DNA from: Allobosea sp. WAO
GTDB lineage: Bacteria > Pseudomonadota > Alphaproteobacteria > Rhizobiales > Beijerinckiaceae
Direction of reading: 5' to 3'
Length of the DNA stretch: 64,000 nucleotides
Assembly: GCF_001509835.1 (NCBI RefSeq)
Contig: NZ_JXTJ01000006.1
Span: 248,001 to 312,000 of the forward strand
Below the pieces are notes generated by a model that saw only the letters and a list, made by a program, of their open reading frames with translations, was not told the origin of the DNA and made no database searches. The position numbers were made by a program, and so were the translations under genes. Of the stretch, positions 18,678-27,461 are shown piece after piece (position 1 is the stretch's first letter; the number at the start of each line of letters is the position of its first letter).

Positions 18678-19865
18678 TGGACAACCTCGACATCGAGAAG
18701 TTGCGCGCCGCGACACCGGGCTGCGCGACCAGTGTCCACTTCAATCACGCCGGCGCTTCGCTGATGTCCGAGGCGACGCTCGCAGCGGTGACCGAGCAGT
18801 TGCGGCGCGAAGCCCTGTACGGCCCGCATGAGGCCAGTGTCGCCGTCCAGGACAGGCTGGACCAGGCCAGGGCCGACGCGGGCCGGCTAGTGAACGCCAC
18901 GGCCGCGGAAATCGCCTTCACGTCCAGCGGCTCCGCCGGTTGGGGGCTCGCCTTCGCCGCTCTGCCGTCGCTGCGGGCCGGCGATCGCATTCTGGTCGGG
19001 CGCCAGGAATGGGGCGGCAATCTCGCCACCATGCAGCGCGCGGCGGCTCGCGCCGGAGCGACGATCGAGGTGATCGCCTGCCGGGAGGACGGCTCGGTCG
19101 ATTCGGACGCGCTCGCAGGGATGATCGATGAGCGCGTCCGCTTGGTTGCGCTGACCTGGCTGCCGGCAAATGGCGGCCTGATCAACGACGCTGTGGCCGT
19201 CGGCCGCGTGACGCGCGCTGCCGGTGTTCCTTACTTCGTCGACGCCGGCCAGGCGCTCGGCCAGATTCCTGTCGATGTCGCGGCGATCGGCTGCGACGTG
19301 CTCAAGGGTGCAGGTCGCAAGCACCTGCGCGGCCCACGCGGAACCGCGATCCTCTATGTCCGAGGCTCGTTTCAGTCGCAGCTCGACACCGTGTTCTCGG
19401 ACGTCCTGTCCGCACCTTGGACGGCGCAAGGGACCGGCGCCGCGCGGCGATGCGAGGATATTCGAGACGAGCGAGCATGCGGTTGCGCTGCTGCTGGGGC
19501 TCGGCGTCGCGCTCGAGGAGGCGCTGGCGCTCGGCCTGCCTGCAATCCGGGAGCAGATCGACCGAACCGCGATGCGACTGCGGGCGGAGCTAGCGGCCAT
19601 CGACGGCGTCGCGATCCATGACCTCGGCCAGCAGCGGTCCGGGCTGGTTTCGTTCACGCTCGGCGATCTCGACGTCAACACGGTCAAGAACCGGCTGGCG
19701 AGCGCCGGAGTTTCGGTGGGGGCCAACGGGCCCGGCTACACGCCGTTCGACATGGAAGCGCGCGGGCTCGCCGGGATCGTGCGTGCCTCCGTCAGCTATC
19801 TCACGAACGAACATGACATCGAGCGCCTGCTCGCCGCGGTCGACGACATCGCGCGGGCGCGCTGA
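18677..19865 (+). pseudogene. Class V aminotransferase (cysteine-desulfurase fold), broken by one frameshift
   Basis: Two adjacent frames together make one aminotransferase class V protein of about 395 residues. Frame 1 (from 18677) gives the N-terminus VHFNHAGASLMS, the PLP region FTSSGSAGWGLAF, the aspartate VPYFVDAGQALGQ and the lysine motif GAGRKHLRGPRG. Sense ends near DVLSAPWT at about 19420. The C-terminal part continues in the +1 frame: GDARIFETSEHAVALLLGLG to LTNEHDIERLLAAVDDIARAR, ending at 19865. One extra base (or loss of two) between about 19415 and 19445 explains it. No long homopolymer is there, so it may be a true mutation, although a sequencing error is possible. Family members use PLP for desulfuration, epimerisation or transamination. 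Confidence 0.8.
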
Positions 19866-19977
19866 GATCGCATCTTTCGGCTTCAGGCTGCTGGCGCTGT
19901 CCGGGAACGTTACGTTGCGTTCGCCATTCTTCCGCTAAGATCGCGAGGAGAAATGCTGCACCGACAGGGGAGCGCGC

Positions 19978-20253
19978 ATGACCGGCATTCCAGATTCCGC
20001 ACAGATCGAAGTCATGAAGGCTGCGGCGCAGGCTGAGCTCGAGAGCGAGGCGAAGAAGCAAGCGAGCTCTTCGGCAAGCGATGCCGCCGGCAGCGCCGCC
20101 GATATCGGCGGCAATGTCATGATGGAAGGCGTCGGCGAGGTCGTGGTGGCCGCAGTAGGTACGGTCGTCGAGGGGATCGGCAGCGTTGCCGGCGCCGTGG
20201 CCGAAGGCGCTGTTGCGGTGATCGGCGGCATCTTCGAGGGGGTGGCCAGCTAG
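19978..20253 (+). CDS. Small glycine/alanine-rich protein
   Basis: A 91-residue frame. The N-terminal half is helical and charged (MTGIPDSAQIEVMKAAAQAELESEAKK); the second half is an Ala/Gly/Val-rich stretch (about 45-91) with GxxxG-like spacing that could insert in or lie on a membrane. I do not recognise a family. It follows the aminotransferase remnant by 112 bp and precedes the LysE gene. Codon use is GC-rich like its neighbours, which supports coding, but proof is lacking. Confidence 0.5.
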   Translation: MTGIPDSAQIEVMKAAAQAELESEAKKQASSSASDAAGSAADIGGNVMMEGVGEVVVAAVGTVVEGIGSVAGAVAEGAVAVIGGIFEGVAS

Positions 20254-20384
20254 AGGGCGCGCGCTGGGAGAGAAGCTTGGCGCGATCCGCCTAGATGACA
20301 GAGTGCTGTTGACGATGCGGCATGGAGCGCTCGACAGCGGCCGGGCGGCCATGTTTGATGCCGGCCTCTCGGTTGGAGCCGCTC

Positions 20385-20996
20385 ATGTCCCCCGAATTCC
20401 TGCTGACCTCGCTGATCATCGTCGCCTCGCCGGGCACCGGCGCAATTTACTCGATTGCCGCCGGGCTGGCGCGCGGCGGCAAGGCGAGCGTCGTTGCCGC
20501 TTTCGCCTGCACGCTCGGCATCGTGCCGCATCTGATTGCCGCGATGATGGGGCTGACGGCGCTGCTGCATGCCAGCGCGGTTGCCTATGAGATCGTCAAA
20601 TATGCCGGCGTCGCCTATCTGCTCTGGATGGCCTGGCAGACCCTGAAGGAGCAGGGCGCGCTCAAGGTCGAGACCAAGGCCGATCCGCGCTCGTTCTGGC
20701 GCGTGATGGTCGACGGCCTTGCCATCAACGTACTGAACCCGAAGCTCTCGATCTTCTTCGTCGCCTTCCTGCCGCAGTTCATCGCCGCAGACGAGGCGAG
20801 CCCACTGGCGCGCATGCTGGAGCTCTCCGGCGTGTTCATGGCGATGACCTTCGTCGTCTTCGCGCTCTACGGGCTGTTCGCAGCGGCGATGCGCGAGCAT
20901 GTCGTGACACGCCCGGCGGTGATGACCTGGCTGCGGCGCAGTTTTGCCGCCGCCTTCGTCGCGCTCGGCGCGAAGCTCGCGCTGACCGAGCGCTGA
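20385..20996 (+). CDS. LysE-family translocator
   Basis: A 203-residue inner-membrane exporter of the LysE/RhtB family, which exports amino acids or their derivatives. Five to six hydrophobic helices are visible. Signatures are the N-terminal ASPGTGAIYSIAAGLARGG, the mid-region YAGVAYLLWMAWQTLKE, and FWRVMVDGLAINVLNPKLSIFFVAFLPQF, a strong family match. I start at ATG 20385, which has a GGTTGGAG ribosome site, rather than at earlier in-frame ATGs. YjbQ follows 2 bp later, so the two are probably co-transcribed. The exported substrate is unknown. Confidence 0.9.
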   Translation: MSPEFLLTSLIIVASPGTGAIYSIAAGLARGGKASVVAAFACTLGIVPHLIAAMMGLTALLHASAVAYEIVKYAGVAYLLWMAWQTLKEQGALKVETKADPRSFWRVMVDGLAINVLNPKLSIFFVAFLPQFIAADEASPLARMLELSGVFMAMTFVVFALYGLFAAAMREHVVTRPAVMTWLRRSFAAAFVALGAKLALTER

Positions 20997-20998
20997 GC

Positions 20999-21430
20999 AT
21001 GGCGGGCCTGCCGCGGCAATCGCGGCTTGCGATCGAGACGCGCGGCGCCGGGCTCCATGAGTTCACCGAGGCAGCCGCGCGCTTCGTGCGCGAGGCCGCG
21101 GTCGATGCCGGACTGCTCACCCTGTTCGTTCGGCACACCTCCTGCTCGCTCCTGATCCAGGAGAATGCCGATCCGGATGTGCGGCGCGATCTTTCAGCCT
21201 TCTTCGCCCGGCTGGTGCCGCCGGCAGACGATCCAGCGATGGCCTATCTGATCCATCGCGCCGAGGGGCCGGACGACATGCCTGCCCATATCAAGGCCGC
21301 GGTCCTTCCCGTTTCGCTCTCGATTCCGGTGATCGGCGGCCGGCTCGCGCTCGGCACCTGGCAGGGGATCTACCTGTTCGAGCATCGCACCAGCCCGCAC
21401 CGGCGTGAGGTCGTGCTGCATCTGGCCTGA
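20999..21430 (+). CDS. YjbQ family protein (secondary thiamine-phosphate synthase-like)
   Basis: The 143-residue protein carries UPF0047/YjbQ signatures: LHEFTEAAARFVREA, RHTSCSLLIQENADPDVRRDL and GRLALGTWQGIYLFEHR. E. coli YjbQ has weak thiamine-phosphate synthase activity; the physiological role is unsettled. Conserved histidines (in RHTS and FEHR) and the ENADP acidic loop probably form the active site. The start lies 2 bp after the LysE stop codon, so the two genes are likely co-expressed. The length is normal for the family. Confidence 0.9.
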   Translation: MAGLPRQSRLAIETRGAGLHEFTEAAARFVREAAVDAGLLTLFVRHTSCSLLIQENADPDVRRDLSAFFARLVPPADDPAMAYLIHRAEGPDDMPAHIKAAVLPVSLSIPVIGGRLALGTWQGIYLFEHRTSPHRREVVLHLA

Positions 21431-21434
21431 TCGG

Positions 21435-21989
21435 TCATCCTTCGGCCGGGCGCGCGAGCATTCGCATGAGGCTGCGATAGCAGCCGTGCAGGTCCTGCGG
21501 CGACAGGCCGAGGTCGAGCTGCTGGAAGCCGACGAAGGCGGCGTACTCGACACGGGCCAAGGCGAGGGCTTCGTCAGGCAAGCGCCCGGCCTCGCCATGG
21601 AGCCTCGCCAGATAGGCGATGCGTTCGCGGTCGACTGCCGTGCAAATCGCGGCGACGCCGGCATCGAGCTGGGCGAGGCGGCGCATGCCCTGCTCGACGC
21701 GGAAATCGAGGGCGAGCGCCATCTTGTCGAGCGCGATCAGCCGCTCGCCCGCGGCTTCGCTCTGGTCCGCGGCCTGCATCAGCCGCAGCGTAAAGCTCTC
21801 GCGCCAATGCTCGGCAAGGGCGGCAAGGAACGCTTCGATCGCCGGGAAATGCGCATAGAACGAGCCCTTGGTCTTGCCGGCGCGCCGGCACAAGGCGTCG
21901 ATCGTCAGGCCTGCCGGCCCATCTTCGGCGAGGGCGGCAAAGCCGAGTTCGAGCCAGTTCTGCCGGCTGAAGCGGGGCGCGACCTTCAC
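21435..21989 (-). CDS. TetR-family regulator
   Basis: A 184-residue TetR regulator with an N-terminal HTH: QNWLELGFAALAEDGPAGLTIDALCRRAGKTKGSFYAHF. The C-terminal ligand domain has no informative motif. I choose the GTG start at 21989: it overlaps the TGA stop of the preceding membrane-protein gene as GTGA, a classic coupling signal, and gives a normal N-terminus (MKVAPRF). An ATG 51 bp upstream would add an arginine-rich tail. It lies downstream of the membrane gene in one leftward operon and probably represses it through the palindrome at 22379-22395. Confidence 0.85.
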   Translation of the reverse strand: MKVAPRFSRQNWLELGFAALAEDGPAGLTIDALCRRAGKTKGSFYAHFPAIEAFLAALAEHWRESFTLRLMQAADQSEAAGERLIALDKMALALDFRVEQGMRRLAQLDAGVAAICTAVDRERIAYLARLHGEAGRLPDEALALARVEYAAFVGFQQLDLGLSPQDLHGCYRSLMRMLARPAEG

Positions 21990-22357
21990 CACCACAACCC
22001 GAGGGCGCCGCAGGCGGCCATCGGCGCGAACAGCGCCCATTGCGGGAAATGGGCGGGGCGAAGGCGGAAGCTACCGACCATGCCGAGGCTCCAGAGTGCG
22101 AAGAGCCCGGCTCCCGCGGTGGCGAAGATGGCGAGGTCGCGGCTGCCATAGCCGAAGGCGGCGAGCGCGAAGGCCAGCGCCTGTCCGGCGAGGATGATCG
22201 TCACCAGATGCCAGCAATAATACATCGTGTACTTCGGCACGTTGCGCAGCCGCTCGGCGGCGAGCAGCCGGGCGGCGATCTCGCGTCCGCCGAGCCAAGT
22301 ATGGATCAGGGTGGTGATCGCGGCGAGGGCGGCCGCCACCGCAAGCCAGGGGTTCAT
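21986..22357 (-). CDS. Small membrane protein in operon with TetR
   Basis: A 123-residue protein with about four hydrophobic helices: NPWLAVAAALAAITTLIHTWLGG, a YCWHLVTIILAGQALAFALA stretch, FATAGAGLFALWSLGM and WALFAPMAACGALGLWW. The pattern recalls small four-helix membrane proteins of unknown function found beside TetR regulators. The conserved-looking H in IHTWLGGRE and the YYCWH motif lie near predicted membrane ends. The stop overlaps the GTG of the TetR gene. It is likely the regulated target; no biochemical function can be named. Confidence 0.75.
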   Translation of the reverse strand: MNPWLAVAAALAAITTLIHTWLGGREIAARLLAAERLRNVPKYTMYYCWHLVTIILAGQALAFALAAFGYGSRDLAIFATAGAGLFALWSLGMVGSFRLRPAHFPQWALFAPMAACGALGLWW

Positions 22358-22378
22358 GCTCGCACCTCTGATAAATAA

Positions 22379-22395
22379 TACCATGCGGTATGGTA
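22379..22395. promoter_or_regulatory. Probable TetR operator
   Basis: TACCAT, spacer GCGGT, ATGGTA form a 17-bp inverted repeat 22 bp upstream of the membrane-protein start. This is the expected place for the TetR protein encoded in the same operon to repress it. Confidence 0.55.
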
Positions 22396-22571
22396 CTAAA
22401 TTGGGTGAATGCTGCAAGTGCCGCGATGCGACAGGCGCTATGGAGCCGCCAGATCGGGAAAAGAAGGTGAGGTTCGCGGCTTCCCGCGCGCGCTTTGGTG
22501 AGGGCGGACGCTTGGCCGAAAAGCTGGCATTGCCCGGCGCCGCATTCGGACGAGGCTGCGCGGACGGTACT

Positions 22572-22874
22572 TCACCTGGCCGCGAAACTCTCCTCCTGCG
22601 GTGGCGGGTCCCAGGCTTCGCCGGAGGCGATGAGGCAGCTTTGGCCGTGGGGCGTGGTTGCGAAGACCGTGAAGCTCCCCTGCGGGCTGACGAAGAGCTC
22701 GATGATGAAGCCGCTATCGGCCAGTCCCTGGCCCAGACGGCGCTCGCCGAACAGCGAACCGAGCTGTGCCACCACCTCGTCATGCCTGCCGCAGGCAAGG
22801 CCTGCTGGAACCTGGGCGGCCGCCGGAGCAAGCAGCGTGACGACTGAGAAGAGCGTTGTAAGGAAACGTGTCAT
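22572..22874 (-). CDS. Exported small protein of unknown function
   Basis: A 100-residue protein with a Sec signal peptide (MTRFLTTLFSVVTLLAPAAAQ, cleavage after about residue 20). The mature domain has two cysteines (ACGRHD and QSCLIASGEAW) that probably form a disulfide, and reads LFGERRLGQGLADSGFIIELFVSPQGSFTVFATTP. Similar small exported proteins are frequent in Rhizobiales, but I know no function. It is flanked by gaps of 214 and 265 bp and stands alone. Confidence 0.7.
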   Translation of the reverse strand: MTRFLTTLFSVVTLLAPAAAQVPAGLACGRHDEVVAQLGSLFGERRLGQGLADSGFIIELFVSPQGSFTVFATTPHGQSCLIASGEAWDPPPQEESFAAR

Positions 22875-23139
22875 GGCTGCGCCCGATGACAGGGCGGGCC
22901 CGGAGACGTTCAGGATGGCCTATGGGCCTCCATCTCACGCCCTGCCTGCCCTAGAGATGGGGACGGTCCGCTCCGAACAAAAGTGGCCGGGTCCACCCGT
23001 CGCTTCGCTGTTATGGGAAGGTGCTCCGGCTTTCGGTCAAGCCGGCGGTACTGCGCGAAAAGGCGCCGAGCTCGTCGTCAGGAGCTTGGCCTCGCGGCGG
23101 GCATCTGCGCTATAGAGGGCCAAACAGACGGAGCTAGCC

Positions 23140-23424
23140 ATGTCCTTTCTCAAATCCCTGTTCGGCCGCAAGGAGACTGTGCAGGCGGAGCCTGTCGCGC
23201 TCAAGACCGCCGAGCACAAGGGCTTCACCATTCGCGCCATGCCCTTTCAGGAGGGCGGGCAGCATCAGCTTTGCGGCGTGATCGAGAAGGAGATCGACGG
23301 CGAGTTGAAGAGCCATCGTTTCATCCGCGCCGACCGGTTTCCCGGCGCCGAGGAGGCGGCGGATTTCGCCTTGGTCAAGGGAAGGCAGCTGATCGACGAG
23401 CAGGGCGACAGGATATTCAGATAG
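23140..23424 (+). CDS. HlyU-family protein
   Basis: A 94-residue protein matching the HlyU family: MSFLKSLFGRKE, then HKGFTIRAMPFQEGGQHQLCGVIEKEIDG, HRFIRADRFPGAEEAADFALVKGRQLIDEQGDRIF. Vibrio HlyU is named as a virulence-gene regulator, but that name has spread to these short alphaproteobacterial proteins, whose role is not established. The length is normal. An intrinsic terminator follows 29 bp downstream, so it is a monocistronic unit. Confidence 0.88.
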   Translation: MSFLKSLFGRKETVQAEPVALKTAEHKGFTIRAMPFQEGGQHQLCGVIEKEIDGELKSHRFIRADRFPGAEEAADFALVKGRQLIDEQGDRIFR

Positions 23425-23453
23425 GGTAATGATAGTTTTCATATTTCATAATA

Positions 23454-23475
23454 ACTGACGTATCGTCAGTTTTTT
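23454..23475 (+). terminator. Rho-independent terminator after the HlyU-family gene
   Basis: The stem actgacg / cgtcagt with a tat loop (23454-23470) is followed by five further T residues. The flanks are unusually AT-rich. The remaining gap up to 23701 shows no gene. Confidence 0.8.
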
Positions 23476-23701
23476 AGCGCTTGCGGCAGAGTTCGTCCCT
23501 TGGGTCGGCTGCGAGCGCCGATTTGTGAGAATTGTCCGTTTAAATCTCTGCTTTCCTTCACTATCTGCGCAGCGTTCGCCGTTGAGGGCTCGGCTTCGGG
23601 GGCTTCGAGCGGGGCGCGCATCTGCGATTTAAAGCTTTGTTGGCATTTTTAGTTCCTTGATTGGGCGGTGCCGTTCAGGGCGTCATCAAGACAGGTTTCG
23701 C

Positions 23702-24976
23702 ATGTTTCGTAGTGCCGTGGCCGGCCAAACACCGGTCGAGGGCCAGACCAGCAAGGCCGGGCCCGCCGGTGAGGTCGACATGGCCCTCGCCATCCTGTCC
23801 CAGCAGGGCTTTCAGTCCAGCGTGCTCGACGATGCCTGGTTCAAGACCATCATCGCCAACCTGCCTGCTGCCGTTTTCACGACGAATGCCGAAGGGCATC
23901 TGACCTACTTCAACCGCGCTGCGGCGCGCCTTGCCGGGCGGGTGCCGCAGATCGGCAAGGACAGGTGGTGCGTGGCCGAACGCCTGTTCCTGCCTGATGG
24001 CACGCCGCTGCCGCACCAGGATTCGCCGCTCGCGGTAGCGCTGCGCGAAAAGCGCCCGGTTCGTGGAGGCGCCGCCGTGGCGGAGCGGCCGGATGGCACC
24101 CGGGTTGCGTTCATGCCGTTCCCGACCCCCCTCTATGATGCCGAAGGCATGCTGGTGGGCGCCGTCAATCTGCTGGTCGAGCTGTGCGGCGATGCCGAGG
24201 CGGAGGATGAGGCCAGCGATGCCAGGCACCAGGTGCAGGAGGATCTGCGCCGCGCCATCGCCGGAGATCAGCTCAGGCTGCACTATCAGCCGCTGTTCGA
24301 TGCAGGAGGGGCGCTGGTCGGCTTCGAGGCTTTGGCGCGCTGGACACATCCGGTGCGCGGCGAAGTCCCGCCCTCCGAGTTCATTCCCGCCGCCGAGGAG
24401 TGCGGGCTGATCCTGCCGCTGGCCGAGCAATTGCTGCGCCTCGCCTGTGCCGAGGCGGCGGGCTGGGCGAATCCGCTGCGGATCGCCGTCAACATCTCGC
24501 CGCTGCAGTTCCGCCATGGCGATCTGCCCGGGCTGATCGAGACCGTGCTGGCTGAGACCGGGCTGGAGCCGGAACGGCTGGAGCTCGAGATCACCGAAGG
24601 CGTAATGATCACGGATTTCGACCGGACCATGCTGGTCCTGCACCGGATCAAGGCGCTCGGCGTCAGGATCGCCCTCGACGATTTCGGCACCGGCTACTCG
24701 TCGCTGTCCTATCTCCATGTCTTCCCGCTGACGACGCTGAAGATCGACCGCAGCTTCGTCGCCAATCTCGGTGTCGCCTCCGAGGCGGTGGCGATCGCTC
24801 GCGCGGTGATCTCGCTTGGCCATGCGCTCGGCATCGAAGTGGTGGCCGAGGGCGTCGAGACGCGCGAGCAGTTCGACTTCCTGGTCGACGAAGGCTGCAA
24901 CTACCTGCAGGGCTACCTGCTGGGCCGCCCGATGTCCGCGGAGGACTACGCCGTGGAGATGGGCCGGAAGGTCTAG
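23702..24976 (+). CDS. PAS-EAL protein, probable cyclic-di-GMP phosphodiesterase
   Basis: The 424-residue cytoplasmic protein has a PAS domain (about 45-155: FKTIIANLPAAVFTTNAEGHLTYFNRAAARLAG) and an EAL domain (about 178-424). The EAL domain keeps the active-site signatures GFEALARW, NISPLQF, ELEITEG, DDFGTGYSSL, KIDRSFV and VVAEGVET, so hydrolysis of cyclic di-GMP to pGpG is likely. There is no GGDEF domain. The ATG at 23702 is preferred; an upstream in-frame start adds a basic tail. Its stop codon overlaps that of the convergent panE-like gene at CTAG. The PAS ligand is unknown. Confidence 0.92.
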   Translation: MFRSAVAGQTPVEGQTSKAGPAGEVDMALAILSQQGFQSSVLDDAWFKTIIANLPAAVFTTNAEGHLTYFNRAAARLAGRVPQIGKDRWCVAERLFLPDGTPLPHQDSPLAVALREKRPVRGGAAVAERPDGTRVAFMPFPTPLYDAEGMLVGAVNLLVELCGDAEAEDEASDARHQVQEDLRRAIAGDQLRLHYQPLFDAGGALVGFEALARWTHPVRGEVPPSEFIPAAEECGLILPLAEQLLRLACAEAAGWANPLRIAVNISPLQFRHGDLPGLIETVLAETGLEPERLELEITEGVMITDFDRTMLVLHRIKALGVRIALDDFGTGYSSLSYLHVFPLTTLKIDRSFVANLGVASEAVAIARAVISLGHALGIEVVAEGVETREQFDFLVDEGCNYLQGYLLGRPMSAEDYAVEMGRKV

Positions 24977-26019
24977 CTCGGCGCGCTCTGCACCGCGGCA
25001 CGTCCAGCCGCGCTCCCGAGCAACTCGGCCAGCAGCGCGCCGCCCGGCCAGTCTTGCCGACCTTCGTTTCGCTCGACATCTCGTATCAGCGCGATCAAGC
25101 GGGAATTCACGGGCGCCTCTCGTCCGAGCCGCTCGGCCAGGCGCACCACTTCGCCGTTCAGCCAGTCGATCTCGGTTGCCCTTCCCGCGGCGAGATCGTC
25201 CGCCATCGAGGACCGCGCCAGCGGATCGATCGCCAGCATCTGGCGGGCGAGGCGCCGGAACAGCGCGTCCGGCAGTCGCAGGATGCTCGGGAGCCAACGC
25301 GCGGGCAGGGGCGTGAGCTTTGCCGGCATGATGCCGACGCCTTCCAGCATGGCGAGGGCCTCTTCCTGGGCGAGTGCCAGGCATTGGCGGTAGCTGTGTT
25401 GGCCGAGTTCCTCCCGCAGCGGCAGTCCGGAAAGCGCGTTGACGGCATTGTTGAGGTTGAGCAGCAACTTGGCCCAGAGGACCGGCAAGATGTCGTCATG
25501 AGTGGTCAGGGGCAGGGCGGCCGCCGTGAAGCTCGGCAGGAACGGGTCGAGCGCCGGCGCGGCCTGTGCATGCGGCAGCCCTTCCGAGCCCTGATGGTAG
25601 GCGCCCGGGCCGCTCTTGACCACATTGAACGGCACCATGCCGGCGAGCACGCTCTGGCCGGGCAAAGCAGCTCGCAGGAGCCCGGCATTGCCGATGCCGT
25701 TCTGCAGGCTGAGCACGACGGTGCCGGGTTGCAGGACCGCGGCGAGCTCGGCTGCCGCGGTCGCCGTGCCAGCCGATTTCACGGTGACCAGTACGAGTTC
25801 GGCCGTGGCCGCGGCGGCGGCCGAGGTGGCGAAGGCGATGACAGCGGGCTCGTGCCGCCAATGGCCGCCGCGATAATCCGACAGCGAGAGGCCATGCCGG
25901 TGCAGCTCCTCGCCCGCGGGCTTGCGGCCGATGAAGGTGACGTCGGAGCCGCCCGCGAGCAGGCGCCCGCCGAGATAGCAGCCGATCGTGCCGGCTCCGT
26001 AGATGCAGATCCTCGCCAT
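24973..26019 (-). CDS. 2-dehydropantoate 2-reductase family (PanE/ApbA)
   Basis: A 348-residue ketopantoate reductase family enzyme, NADPH-dependent. The N-terminal Rossmann motif is MARICIYGAGTIGCYLGGRL (GAGTIG), followed by LVLVTVKSAGT, VVLSLQNGIGN and the C-terminal helical domain with WAKLLLNLNNAVNALSG, where the Lys in WAKLL is the expected catalytic lysine. The true PanE makes pantoate for coenzyme A, but this family includes many paralogues; length and divergence leave the substrate open. It is divergent from an MFS transporter gene with a 196-bp gap, which hints at a catabolic pair. Confidence 0.82.
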   Translation of the reverse strand: MARICIYGAGTIGCYLGGRLLAGGSDVTFIGRKPAGEELHRHGLSLSDYRGGHWRHEPAVIAFATSAAAAATAELVLVTVKSAGTATAAAELAAVLQPGTVVLSLQNGIGNAGLLRAALPGQSVLAGMVPFNVVKSGPGAYHQGSEGLPHAQAAPALDPFLPSFTAAALPLTTHDDILPVLWAKLLLNLNNAVNALSGLPLREELGQHSYRQCLALAQEEALAMLEGVGIMPAKLTPLPARWLPSILRLPDALFRRLARQMLAIDPLARSSMADDLAAGRATEIDWLNGEVVRLAERLGREAPVNSRLIALIRDVERNEGRQDWPGGALLAELLGSAAGRAAVQSAPS

Positions 26020-26215
26020 GACGTCGTTGCCCGCTTCCGACGATGGAAAGGTGCAGCAAGACCGGCCGGCGATAAAGCTGCGATAAAGAAGGACCTCGGA
26101 GGCCCCGCATCTGCGCCGCATCGCCCCGCGGCGGCTGCGCTTGCTGGCCCCCGGGCGCCCGCCTATTGCTCGATCAAAGAGAAACTCATTCTCCGGCTTC
26201 GGCCAGGGAGGGAAT

Positions 26216-27439
26216 ATGACCAGCGACGATCCGCGCTACGCGCCCGATTCCTCCTATGCCTGGTTCAGGCTGGCGCTCGCGCTGCTGGTCGGGATGGTCG
26301 CCTGCGTCGGCTCGTGGTCCGCCGTCGTCGTGGTCACTGCGGTCCAGCAGGAGTTCGGCGTCCTGCGCGCGGATGCCTCGCTACCCTACACCTTCGCCAT
26401 GGTCGGCTTCGGCATCGGCAACATCCTGATGGGCCGCCTGGTCGATCGCTTCGGCATCGTTTGGCCGATCGTGCTCGGCGCGCTGCTGCTCGGCGGCGGC
26501 TATGCGCTCGCTTCTGTTGCCGGGACGCTCTGGCAGTTCGCGCTGGCACATGGCTTCCTTATTGGCCTTGGCGCCGCGACCGGCTTCTCGCCGCTGATCG
26601 CCGATCTCTCGCACTGGTTCAGGCGCTATCGCGGCCTTGCCGTCGTCTTCGGAGCGTCGGGCAGCTATCTCGCCGGCATGTTCTGGCCGCAGCTGATCAA
26701 CTGGGGCGTCGAGACTTACGGGCTGCGCACGACGCATCTGTGGCTCGGCATCGCCTCGCTCGTCGTGATGCTGCCGTTGGCGCCCTTGTTCCGCCGCCGG
26801 CCGAACGCGGCGACCTTCGCGGCAGCCGAGGCGGTCAGCGCCGGTGCACGCGGCAGCCTCGGCCTGTCGCCGAACCAGTTGCAGGCGCTCCTGGTGGTGG
26901 CGGGCTTCTGCTGCTGTGTCGCGATGTCGATGCCGCAGGTCCATATCGTCGCCTATTGCAGCGACCTCGGCTATGGCGTGGCGCGGGGCGCCGAGATGCT
27001 GACGGTGATGATGGCGCTCGGCATCGTCAGCCGGATCAGCTCCGGCTTCATCGCCGACAAGATCGGCGGCACGGCGACGCTGGCCCTGTCCTCGCTGATG
27101 CAAGGCATGGCGCTCTTCCTCTATCTCTGGTTCGACGGGTTGAGCTCTCTCTTCATCGTGACCGGCATTTTCGGCCTGTTCCAGGGCGGTATCGTGCCGA
27201 TGTACGCAGTGGTGATCCGCGACTACATGCCGCCGCGCGAGGCAGGCATGCGCATCGGCGTCGTGATGTCGGCGACGGTTTTCGGAATGGCTTTCGGCGG
27301 CTGGGTCTCGGGGCTGATCTTCGACGCGACCGCTTCCTACCGGCTCGCCTTCCTCAACGGCCTCGCCTGGAATCTGATCAACCTCTCGATCGTTTGCTGG
27401 CTCATGCTGAAGGCGCGACCGAAGCCGGCGATGGCGTGA
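26216..27439 (+). CDS. Major facilitator superfamily transporter
   Basis: A 407-residue MFS transporter with twelve predicted helices. The region after helix 2 contains GNILMGRLVDRFG, the MFS motif A; the second half has its counterpart SRISSGFIADKIGG. The organisation resembles the oxalate/formate antiporter-like or monocarboxylate subfamily (GFSPLIADLSHWFRRYRGLA between helices 4 and 5). ATG 26216 is preceded by GGGAGGGA. The divergent ketopantoate-reductase-like gene may act on the imported compound. The substrate is unknown. Confidence 0.88.
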   Translation: MTSDDPRYAPDSSYAWFRLALALLVGMVACVGSWSAVVVVTAVQQEFGVLRADASLPYTFAMVGFGIGNILMGRLVDRFGIVWPIVLGALLLGGGYALASVAGTLWQFALAHGFLIGLGAATGFSPLIADLSHWFRRYRGLAVVFGASGSYLAGMFWPQLINWGVETYGLRTTHLWLGIASLVVMLPLAPLFRRRPNAATFAAAEAVSAGARGSLGLSPNQLQALLVVAGFCCCVAMSMPQVHIVAYCSDLGYGVARGAEMLTVMMALGIVSRISSGFIADKIGGTATLALSSLMQGMALFLYLWFDGLSSLFIVTGIFGLFQGGIVPMYAVVIRDYMPPREAGMRIGVVMSATVFGMAFGGWVSGLIFDATASYRLAFLNGLAWNLINLSIVCWLMLKARPKPAMA

Positions 27440-27461
27440 GGCGATACGTCATCGCGAGGCG

